Of a DNA stretch of 5,884 nucleotides, positions 1 through 5,671 are shown one piece after another. The notes under the pieces were generated by a model. That model was not told the origin of the DNA and made no database searches. It worked only from the letters and a program-made list of their open reading frames with translations. The stretch's first letter is position 1. Every line of letters begins with the position of its first letter. A program made the position numbers and the translations under genes. This stretch comes from Sulfurimonadaceae bacterium (GTDB lineage Bacteria; Campylobacterota; Campylobacteria; Campylobacterales; Sulfurimonadaceae): the NCBI GenBank assembly GCA_026193155.1, contig JAPHSI010000200.1, positions 1-5,884 on the forward strand, read 5' to 3'.

Positions 1-685
1 CATCATCTATACCTTTTGGTACCTTTAGTGTAACGCTACCTCTTTTTTCCTCATATCCGCTGCCTTTACAGCTTGGACATGACTCACTTGGCGCACTTCC
101 GCTTCCGTTACATGCAGGACAAGTTTGAGAAAACGTCATAAAGCCTTGTTGCATGTGAACTTGACCTTGACCACCACACTGTTTACAAGTAGATAGTTTA
201 CCATCTTTTGCACCAGTACCCTTACAAGGTTTACAAGAATCTTTGTAATTAAATGTAACCTCTTTCTCACAACCAAATATAGCTTCGTGAAACGATAAAC
301 TCATATTTATATTCATATCAAGTTGATATTTATCCATATCTGCATGGTTTTGACGTCTGCGAGAACTACCGCCTCCAAAACCGTTAAACATCTCTTCAAA
401 AATCGAACCTAGATCATCAAATCCACCCATGCCTGATGAACGACCACCGCCGCCCATACCTTGTAAACCTTCTTTTCCATAACGATCATAGATACTTCTT
501 TGTTTATCATCACTTAAGCACTGATAAGCCTCATTACAAAGTTTGAATTTATGTTCAGCTTCACTATCACCTGGATTTTTATCTGGATGATACTGCTTTG
601 CCAATTTTCTATATGCTTTTTTAATCGTACTTTTATCTGCGTCTTGGCTTATTTCAAGTATTTCATAATAACTCATTTTTTCCAT
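1..685 (-). CDS. dnaJ: Chaperone protein DnaJ (Hsp40), N-terminal part, cut by left window edge
   Basis: DnaJ is the cytoplasmic co-chaperone that delivers unfolded clients to DnaK and stimulates its ATPase. Translating the minus strand from the ATG at 685-683 gives 228 uninterrupted codons to the edge, about 60% of a usual 370-380 residue DnaJ. Visible in order: a J domain (about residues 5-70) with the HPD motif at 33-35 in YHPDKN; a Gly/Phe-rich linker (about 76-110); and a zinc-binding domain with all four CxxCxGxG repeats starting at C151, C167, C189 and C203; then the start of the first client-binding beta domain. This is a full type I DnaJ, not a J-domain-only paralogue. The ATG at 685 is preferred because AGGA lies 12 nt upstream; a second in-frame ATG at 676 (MSYYEIL) is possible. 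No CIRCE-type inverted repeat is seen upstream. No dnaK or grpE is in view. Confidence 0.97.
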   Translation of the reverse strand, partial: MEKMSYYEILEISQDADKSTIKKAYRKLAKQYHPDKNPGDSEAEHKFKLCNEAYQCLSDDKQRSIYDRYGKEGLQGMGGGGRSSGMGGFDDLGSIFEEMFNGFGGGSSRRRQNHADMDKYQLDMNINMSLSFHEAIFGCEKEVTFNYKDSCKPCKGTGAKDGKLSTCKQCGGQGQVHMQQGFMTFSQTCPACNGSGSAPSESCPSCKGSGYEEKRGSVTLKVPKGIDD

Positions 686-716
686 AAATACACAATATCC
701 TATTAAATTTTTTGCA

Positions 717-722
717 ATTATA
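717..722 (-). promoter_or_regulatory. Putative -10 box of the dnaJ promoter
   Basis: On the minus strand the hexamer TATAAT occupies 722-717 in an AT-rich setting. A start of transcription about 7 nt further on (near 710) would give a 5' leader of roughly 25 nt that contains the AGGA ribosome binding site at 701-698. No convincing -35 box is present, as is normal for sigma-80 type promoters of Campylobacterota, where T-rich DNA replaces it. Prediction from sequence only. Confidence 0.6.
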
Positions 723-743
723 TCGTTTTTAATTTAATCTTTG

Positions 744-749
744 TATAAT
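744..749 (+). promoter_or_regulatory. Putative -10 box of the mltA-recR promoter
   Basis: A perfect TATAAT sits at 744-749, preceded by T-rich DNA typical of Campylobacterota promoters. The usual 6-7 nt distance to the transcription start places the +1 at about 756-757, which is the A of the mltA start codon at 757. The predicted mRNA would therefore be leaderless or nearly so. No AGGA-like ribosome binding site lies between this box and the ATG, in agreement with that reading. The hexamer is certain; its use as a promoter is inferred. Confidence 0.6.
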
Positions 750-756
750 CGCGTTT

Positions 757-1851
757 ATGAAGTATATAGTTAATTTTTCAATAATATTTTTAATAATATT
801 TACCGGGTGTAGTGTCAAAGAATATGTAAAGGTCGATTCCTTACCAAAAACAAACCTTATTTGTAGTGAATTTGGTAATCTCCCTAATTGGGAGGATGAA
901 GATTATGATTCAGCTTTGGAAGATTTTAAAAATAGTTGTCAAAGTAGTAAGACAAAAGATATTTATCAAGATTTATGTCATAAGGCTCAAGATGTAAATA
1001 ATTCAAAGAATTTTTTTATATCTAACTTTGCACTATTTGAAATACATACACAAGATGGAGAGGAAGAGGGCTTATTGACGGGATATTATGAACCATACCT
1101 TAGAGGTTCCCTAACTAAGCATGGTAAATATATATATCCTGTACATGAAACTCCAAAAGATTTAATAACAGTGGATTTAAGTTCTATCTATCCTGATTTA
1201 AAACATTATAGATTAAGAGGTCGTCTTGAAAACAATAAACTTGTTCCTTACTATACAAGAAAAGAGACTTCAGGTAAAGAGATAGATGCTGATGTTATAT
1301 GTTATGTAGATAATAAAATAGATTTGTTTTTTTTAGAAGTTCAGGGTTCTGGTCGTGTGCTTTTAGATAACAATGAAACGATATTTATAGGTTACGATAA
1401 TCAAAACGGACATAAATATAATTCAATAGGTAGATATTTAGTCGATAAAGGTGAAATACCTTTAGAAAACATTTCATTACAATCAATTCGTAAATGGTTT
1501 AAAGAAAATCCAGATAGAGTAGAGGAAGTGCTGAATTATAATGACTCAGTAGTATATTTTAAACAAAAAGAACAACCTGCAACAGGTTCTCTTGGACTTG
1601 AATTGACACCAAGACGTTCAATCGCCGTAGATAAAAGATATATACCTCTTGGAAGTATGCTTTACTGTAGTGCCGAACAAAATGCTACAAAGTTTTCCCA
1701 CATTGTTCAGGCTCAGGATACAGGCGGTGCTATAAAGGGCGAGATACGTGCAGATATGTTTTTGGGATTTGGTGATGAAGCCAGAAATGTAGCGGGTAGA
1801 CTTAAAGCTCCTTTAAAACTTTGGATATTTTTACCTAAGGATGATATGTGA
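757..1851 (+). CDS. mltA: Membrane-bound lytic murein transglycosylase A (MltA family lipoprotein)
   Basis: MltA enzymes cleave the MurNAc-GlcNAc bond of peptidoglycan without hydrolysis, forming 1,6-anhydro ends, and act from the periplasmic face of the outer membrane. The 364-residue product starts with a lipoprotein signal: hydrophobic segment 4-15, then FTGC with the lipidated Cys at 18, and Ser at +2, which by E. coli rules favours the outer membrane. The MltA domain shows TGYYEP at 108-113, YYTRKE, FFLEVQGSGR and a C-terminal 3D-type barrel with its three conserved aspartates: D292 (AVDKRYIPLG), D321 (QDTGGAIKG) and D333 (RADMF). One Asp of this cluster is the acid/base in the family. 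All key features are intact and length is normal. The signal peptide fixes the ATG at 757, which lacks a Shine-Dalgarno site. The gene overlaps recR by 4 nt, so the two are likely translated from one mRNA. Confidence 0.93.
   Translation: MKYIVNFSIIFLIIFTGCSVKEYVKVDSLPKTNLICSEFGNLPNWEDEDYDSALEDFKNSCQSSKTKDIYQDLCHKAQDVNNSKNFFISNFALFEIHTQDGEEEGLLTGYYEPYLRGSLTKHGKYIYPVHETPKDLITVDLSSIYPDLKHYRLRGRLENNKLVPYYTRKETSGKEIDADVICYVDNKIDLFFLEVQGSGRVLLDNNETIFIGYDNQNGHKYNSIGRYLVDKGEIPLENISLQSIRKWFKENPDRVEEVLNYNDSVVYFKQKEQPATGSLGLELTPRRSIAVDKRYIPLGSMLYCSAEQNATKFSHIVQAQDTGGAIKGEIRADMFLGFGDEARNVAGRLKAPLKLWIFLPKDDM
1837..1850 (+). promoter_or_regulatory. Shine-Dalgarno site and overlapping starts of recR
   Basis: AAGGA at 1837-1841 lies 6 nt before the GTG at 1848-1850, the recR start. 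The same site is 4 nt before an ATG at 1846-1848, but that ATG is the last sense codon of mltA and is followed at once by its TGA stop (1849-1851), so it cannot start recR. The layout therefore selects GTG as the recR start and suggests that translation of recR is coupled to termination on mltA. Confidence 0.75.
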
Positions 1852-2417
1852 TAGGCTCTTTAGAGAAATTTAATCGATTAGTTGAAGCTCTTGAAGCATT
1901 ACCAACTATAGGTAAAAAATCTGCTACAAGACTTGCATACTATATGGTTATGAATGATTCATATACCGGTATTAAAATATCACATGCAATAGAAGATGCA
2001 CTAGGAAGTTTAAAGAAGTGTAACAGTTGTGGTGGCATGAGTGAAGATGAACTATGTTTTATATGTTGTGATGAGAGCAGGGATGAATCACTGCTTTGTA
2101 TAGTTGAGAGTGCCAAAGATATCTTACTTTTAGAAGAAAATGCCCTATTTGATGGAAAATATTTTGTTCTTGAATCGCTGGAAGGGTTAAATATACAGCA
2201 GTTAGAGAAGTTGGTAAAAAATGGTGTAAAAGAGATTGTATTTGCAATTACCCCTTCCATATCTAACGATGCTGTTATTCTTTATATAGAAGATAAACTA
2301 GAAAAATACAATATAAACTTTTCAAAAATTGCTCAAGGGGTTCCAACAGGTGTAAGTTTGGAAAATATTGATATATTATCCTTAACCAGAGCACTGGAAA
2401 CTAGGGTTAAAGTTTAA
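1848..2417 (+). CDS. recR: Recombination mediator protein RecR
   Basis: RecR works with RecO to load RecA on SSB-coated single-stranded DNA in gap repair; it acts as a ring-shaped clamp in the cytoplasm. The 189-residue product has the usual family length. In order: a helix-hairpin-helix (about residues 11-35, with LPTIGKKSA); a four-Cys zinc site C58-x2-C61 and C70-x2-C73; a Toprim domain from about residue 82 (LLCIVESAKDILLLEE); and the C-terminal QGVPTGVSLENIDILSLTRAL motif region conserved in RecR. It closely resembles the remembered Helicobacter pylori RecR. The start is GTG inside the mltA stop region, with a good AAGGA site; no better start exists nearby. A 51-nt gap separates it from the next gene on the same strand, without a convincing terminator or promoter. 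A housekeeping repair gene paired with mltA has no obvious functional meaning. Confidence 0.96.
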   Translation: MIGSLEKFNRLVEALEALPTIGKKSATRLAYYMVMNDSYTGIKISHAIEDALGSLKKCNSCGGMSEDELCFICCDESRDESLLCIVESAKDILLLEENALFDGKYFVLESLEGLNIQQLEKLVKNGVKEIVFAITPSISNDAVILYIEDKLEKYNINFSKIAQGVPTGVSLENIDILSLTRALETRVKV

Positions 2418-2468
2418 AACAAGTAAGAGAAGATAAAATTCTCTAATTAAAAAACTAAGGAATATGTA

Positions 2469-2765
2469 ATGGCAAAATTTGAAGCATTATTAGAAGATGA
2501 AGATAATATCTTTGGTGGTACACCAAAATCAAAATACTGGGATTTTAATAATCAAGTAAGTCAAGATTTAGCTGAGGATGAATTTGATAAGATAGTTCAA
2601 AAAATAGCTATTATGGAAGCTATGCTTGCTGAACATCATGACATAAACAATCTTGAAAGAATTATGCAAAATTATGCATTAGAAAATATGTCTGAACTTG
2701 AAGATATGAAGAAAAGTGTATATATGGAACTTGCAGGCAATTTATTAGAGCGTCTTAACGACTAA
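2469..2765 (+). CDS. DUF2018 family protein (HP0242-like), function unknown
   Basis: This encodes 98 residues, acidic, with no signal peptide or membrane segment, so probably cytoplasmic. From about residue 22 on (KYWDFNNQV to the end) the pattern is amphipathic helices with many Glu, Lys, Leu and Met and no catalytic-looking motif. The helical part aligns by eye with H. pylori HP0242, the type member of DUF2018, a family I know only from Campylobacterota; the match rests on spacing of hydrophobic positions and on the shared K(Y)W start, and is not a computed score. HP0242 is known to form an intertwined, knotted homodimer, but its job is unknown. The ATG is well supported by AAGGA at 2457-2461, 7 nt upstream. 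It follows recR by 51 nt and ends 8 nt from the convergent aroE stop; it is probably the last gene of the mltA-recR transcript. Confidence 0.85.
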   Translation: MAKFEALLEDEDNIFGGTPKSKYWDFNNQVSQDLAEDEFDKIVQKIAIMEAMLAEHHDINNLERIMQNYALENMSELEDMKKSVYMELAGNLLERLND

Positions 2766-2773
2766 GTTATGAA

Positions 2774-3565
2774 TTAAAGCTCAAAGCTTTTTTTCATATA
2801 CTTTTGAATATCTTCTTTTTTTAACTCAGCACTTACAAATAACTCATTAGCCAAAACACCTTGACCTAAAAGCATATCTGAACCATCTTTATATGTAATG
2901 TTTTTTTTCTGTGCAAATTGTAAAAACGGGGTAAGCTTTCCGTATATTGCATCAGCTACATAAGAAGTATTATCGAGTATATTTTCAAGCATATCTTTAG
3001 GACATGGATAGTTATCATCACTTAGTCCTGCACTTGTAGTATTTACGACTAAGTCATACTTTTTAATTTTAAAATTATCCCAAGTATATGTAGCATCTGC
3101 TATGGTCTTAAACTCCTCTAGTCTTCCTCGACTCCTATTTAAGACACTTACATATATATTCTCTTGTTTAAACCTTGAAACAAGTGCTTTAGCCGTACCG
3201 CCTGCGCCTAAGACTAAAATATTATTTATATCTGTAAATTCACTTATAGCATACATAAAACCGTCTGCATCAGTGTTGTAACCTATAAGCTTACCGTTTT
3301 CATTTATAATAGTATTTACAACACCGACTTCATTAGCAAAACCTCTTATCTCATCACATGCTTTAAATGCTGCTTCTTTATGAGGAACGGTAATATTTGC
3401 ACCGCTTAGTTTTAAGTTAAAAAAAGTCTCTCTTAATTTTGAGCCATCTTTTAGATGTACCCGTGTGTAACAAGCTTTATAATTGAGACTTTTAAATACA
3501 CAGTTGTGCATAAGAGGGGAACGCGAATGTGAAACAGGGTCGCCAAATATAGCGAACAATTTCAT
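2774..3565 (-). CDS. aroE: Shikimate 5-dehydrogenase (NADP-dependent)
   Basis: AroE reduces 3-dehydroshikimate to shikimate with NADPH in the cytoplasm, on the way to chorismate. The 263-residue product has the normal length. Substrate domain: SHSRSP at 12-17, and NITVPHKE with the catalytic Lys at 63; its Asp partner is D99 in GYNTDADG. The usual GAVNT motif reads GVVNT (81-85), a mild variant. Cofactor domain: glycine-rich GAGGTA at 120-125 and NRSRGR at 143-148, the NRxxxR pattern that binds the NADP phosphate; then NTTSAG and a C-terminal MLLGQG. The ATG at 3565 overlaps the trpE stop in TGATG and has AGGA 9 nt upstream, so translation is likely coupled to trpE. No terminator is seen after the stop in this direction, so the transcript may run antisense into the DUF2018 gene. 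An A8 tract lies at 2901-2908. Confidence 0.96.
   Translation of the reverse strand: MKLFAIFGDPVSHSRSPLMHNCVFKSLNYKACYTRVHLKDGSKLRETFFNLKLSGANITVPHKEAAFKACDEIRGFANEVGVVNTIINENGKLIGYNTDADGFMYAISEFTDINNILVLGAGGTAKALVSRFKQENIYVSVLNRSRGRLEEFKTIADATYTWDNFKIKKYDLVVNTTSAGLSDDNYPCPKDMLENILDNTSYVADAIYGKLTPFLQFAQKKNITYKDGSDMLLGQGVLANELFVSAELKKEDIQKYMKKSFEL
2776..2794 (+). terminator. Rho-independent-type terminator of the mltA-recR-DUF2018 unit
   Basis: AAAGCT (2776-2781), a CAA loop (2782-2784) and AGCTTT (2785-2790) form a 6-bp hairpin followed by four more T (2791-2794), giving an unbroken run of seven T. It starts 10 nt after the DUF2018 stop codon. The stem is short and only two of its six pairs are G-C, so efficiency may be modest. 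It overlaps the last codons of aroE on the other strand; in that direction no T-run follows, so it should work only for the plus strand. Confidence 0.5.
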
Positions 3566-4968
3566 CAGTCGAGATCCTTTAGTGAGTGAACGAGTGCTCC
3601 TAGCTTATTTGTTACTTCAAGATATTCAAGTTCATTTTGGCTATCTGCAACAACTCCTGCACCTGCTTGAAGGATAACTTTGTCTTCTTTTACCATTGCA
3701 GTTCTGATTGTTATTGCTGTGTCCATATTACCATCAAACCCGAAGTAACCGATACTACCGCTGTAAAATCCACGTTTTATGCCTTCATATTCAGCTATTA
3801 ACTCCATAGCACGAATTTTAGGTGCACCCGTCATCGTGCCTGCCGTAAATGTTGCCATAAACAAATCAAACATATCTTTATCTTCACTAATTTCGGCTAC
3901 TACATCAGATACTATATGCATTACATGAGAAAATCTTTCAATATGCATCATATCTTCAACTTTTACAGTCCCAGTTTTTGCCACACGGCTTACATCGTTT
4001 CTACCCAAATCTATAAGCATTAAGTGCTCTGCTAATTCTTTAGGATCAGCTAAGAGCTCCTCTTCAAGTTCACGGTCTCTTTGTTTTGTGGATCCACGTT
4101 TTCTAGTACCTGCAATAGGACGAAGTAATAGTTCACCTTCATTTAGTCTGACCATAACTTCTGGTGAGCTTCCAACAATACTAAAATCATCATACTCCAG
4201 TAAAAACATATATGGTGATGGATTCTTTGTACGTAAAATTCTATAAAAACTAAATGGATCAACTTTAATATTTCTTGTAAAACGATTAGTCATAAGTATT
4301 TGAAAAACATCACCGCTTTTTATCATCTCTTTAGAATCGTTAATCATTTTAAAAAATTTCTCTTTAGAGTGTGCAAAGCTACCTTCATCATTACCTATGT
4401 TTTTAACCATTTCAATATACTCGGATGGTGACTTTAACTCAGCTTCTATTTTTTCAAATTGATTTTTATATTCTTCTAGGGTAGATACTAAAGTTATTTC
4501 ATGATTTTTATGAGAGTACACAAGAACTAGTTTTGGCAGTATAAGGTCCAAATCAGGTGTATTGAGCTCATCTATCAAGTTATCCATACTAGAGTGTAGT
4601 TTTGGCTCGAACACTTTAACCATATCGTAACCTATATAACCTACAAAGCCATCGACATAACCTATTTTTAACTCAGTAGTTGCTTTTTTATATTCTGTAG
4701 TATCTATATTTTTGTAATAGTTTTTCAAAAAAACAAAAGGATTTTCTTCTTTTGTATGTTTAGTCCCATCTGCATCCGTATATACAGTTTTATCATCTAT
4801 ATATTGAAGTCTTTCTCGAGCTCCTATAGTTATAAAACTATAATTACCTTCACTCTGTCCGGCACTCTCTAAAAGACAACTGATCTCGCTTGGGTAGAGT
4901 GCTTTGATTTTTTCATACACTGCTATGGGAGCAAGCATATCTTGTGTGAATTTTTTTGAATATATCAT
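3565..4968 (-). CDS. trpE: Anthranilate synthase component I
   Basis: TrpE converts chorismate to anthranilate, the first step of tryptophan synthesis, using ammonia supplied by the glutaminase TrpG. The 467-residue product has the family's two parts. The N-terminal part carries LLES at 32-35, and NPSPYMF is at 249-255; both belong to the tryptophan-binding site of feedback-inhibited TrpE and speak against the related PabB. The chorismate-binding part shows PIAGTRKRG (284-292), DPKELAEHLMLIDLGRND (308-325), FSHVMH (346-351), FTAGTMTGAPKIRAMELI (374-391) and, near the end, QAGAGVVADS and ELEYLE. All look intact. The start lies 2 nt after the SPOR gene stop with no evident Shine-Dalgarno site (only A/T upstream), so initiation probably depends on coupling. 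No trpG is adjacent on either side, so the partner subunit must be encoded elsewhere. PabB or another chorismate enzyme is the alternative, much less likely. Confidence 0.93.
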   Translation of the reverse strand: MIYSKKFTQDMLAPIAVYEKIKALYPSEISCLLESAGQSEGNYSFITIGARERLQYIDDKTVYTDADGTKHTKEENPFVFLKNYYKNIDTTEYKKATTELKIGYVDGFVGYIGYDMVKVFEPKLHSSMDNLIDELNTPDLDLILPKLVLVYSHKNHEITLVSTLEEYKNQFEKIEAELKSPSEYIEMVKNIGNDEGSFAHSKEKFFKMINDSKEMIKSGDVFQILMTNRFTRNIKVDPFSFYRILRTKNPSPYMFLLEYDDFSIVGSSPEVMVRLNEGELLLRPIAGTRKRGSTKQRDRELEEELLADPKELAEHLMLIDLGRNDVSRVAKTGTVKVEDMMHIERFSHVMHIVSDVVAEISEDKDMFDLFMATFTAGTMTGAPKIRAMELIAEYEGIKRGFYSGSIGYFGFDGNMDTAITIRTAMVKEDKVILQAGAGVVADSQNELEYLEVTNKLGALVHSLKDLD

Positions 4969-4970
4969 AT

Positions 4971-5648
4971 TTATTTTTTTGTTAAAAAAGCCCCAGCTTC
5001 AATGTTGCTTCTTATGTTTCTAAGAGCAGATCTTGCTTCTTTTTCATTAGCAAACGGACCAACTAATACTTTGTTTAGATTTCCAACTTTATGATATTGG
5101 TATTTAAAGCCTTTACTTGTAATTGAATTTAAAAACTTTTTATTAGGTTTATATTTTGAAAAAGAACCTACTTGAACAAAATATTGTTTACCTGAAGATT
5201 TAGTTTGTGTTGTCTTAACAACTTCTTTCTTAGTTTTTGGTTCAGATTTAACAACCGGTTTTTTTATAGAGTTTGGAGATTTAGCTGTAGTAGTAGGTTC
5301 TTTAACCTTTTTTGTCGCTTCAGCCATACTTTCTTCTTTAAGTTTCTGAGCAATTTGATCAAGGTTGTTTTCATCAATAGCTTTTTCTTGAACAACTTCT
5401 ACCTCTTCAAAAAGAGCTTCTTCTTTAGGTGCATTTTCTAAAGATTTCTCAGCAACACTTTGAGGAGTCGGAAGAGGTACTGGTTTTGGTAAATTATCGC
5501 CATCAGTAGAGTTAAGTGTATTCATCAGCATAACAACTATTATTAGCACAACGCCTAAAGTAGCAACAGCCAGTACAACTTTTTTATTTGAACTAGAACT
5601 ATTTCCTTTATTCAAAATAATATCGTTTAATTCGTTTTTTTCTTCCAT
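4971..5648 (-). CDS. Single-pass membrane protein with C-terminal SPOR domain
   Basis: SPOR domains bind peptidoglycan, typically glycan strands stripped of stem peptides, and target proteins to the division septum. The 225-residue product has the architecture of FtsN/DedD-like proteins: a short cytoplasmic N-terminus (1-23, ending SSSSNKK), one transmembrane helix (24-42), a long Lys/Glu/Pro/Thr-rich low-complexity periplasmic stalk (about 50-150) and a SPOR domain (154-225) beginning QYFVQVGSF and containing VLVGPFANEKEA. The stalk has no catalytic domain. AGGAG at 5659-5655, 6 nt before the ATG, fixes the start. It lies 23 nt after an upstream gene and 2 nt before trpE, so it is part of the same transcript although its role is unrelated to amino acid synthesis. 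Whether it is the organism's divisome FtsN equivalent cannot be decided; I therefore give no symbol. Confidence 0.9.
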   Translation of the reverse strand: MEEKNELNDIILNKGNSSSSNKKVVLAVATLGVVLIIVVMLMNTLNSTDGDNLPKPVPLPTPQSVAEKSLENAPKEEALFEEVEVVQEKAIDENNLDQIAQKLKEESMAEATKKVKEPTTTAKSPNSIKKPVVKSEPKTKKEVVKTTQTKSSGKQYFVQVGSFSKYKPNKKFLNSITSKGFKYQYHKVGNLNKVLVGPFANEKEARSALRNIRSNIEAGAFLTKK

Positions 5649-5654
5649 TTTAAA

Positions 5655-5659
5655 CTCCT
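5655..5659 (-). promoter_or_regulatory. Strong Shine-Dalgarno site of the SPOR-protein gene
   Basis: On the minus strand AGGAG is read from 5659 to 5655, 6 nt before the ATG at 5648. It is the best ribosome binding site of this operon in the window and contrasts with trpE, which has none that can be seen. Confidence 0.8.
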
Positions 5660-5671
5660 AAATGTTGTTTT

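Noticed and set aside
686..756. Search for a CIRCE or other heat-shock operator upstream of dnaJ
   Set aside because: No TTAGCACTC-type inverted repeat is present in the intergenic region.
1327..1334. T8 tract in mltA, and a similar A8 tract in aroE (2901-2908 on the plus strand as T8), as possible phase-variation sites
   Set aside because: Eight A/T in a genome this AT-rich is expected by chance. Phase variation in Campylobacterota mostly uses longer G/C tracts, and both genes are housekeeping-type.
1940..2260. Long open frames on the minus strand opposite recR (also 2059-2247)
   Set aside because: They lie wholly inside recR, which has all family motifs, and their products are Ser/His-rich low-quality sequences with no ribosome binding site.
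2426..2444. Inverted repeat AGAGAA-7 nt-TTCTCT between recR and DUF2018
   Set aside because: It could form a 6-bp hairpin, but only two pairs are G-C and it is followed by A-rich sequence and not by a T-run, so it is not a terminator; it may be a weak processing or spacing element at most.
3483..3677. Plus-strand open frame across the aroE/trpE junction
   Set aside because: It is antisense to two well-supported genes, has no family motifs and is explained by their codon patterns.
4984..5000. Hairpin-like AAGC-TGGG-GCTT followed by T on the minus strand near the SPOR gene end, suggestive of an attenuator before trpE
   Set aside because: The stem is only 4 bp plus a possible G-U pair and lies in translated sequence; a ribosome would prevent its folding. 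Too weak to call.
5205..5441. Plus-strand open frame opposite the SPOR gene, rich in Phe and Asn
   Set aside because: It is the complement of the Lys/Glu-rich stalk of the SPOR protein; the Phe bias follows directly from the AAA/GAA codons on the other strand.
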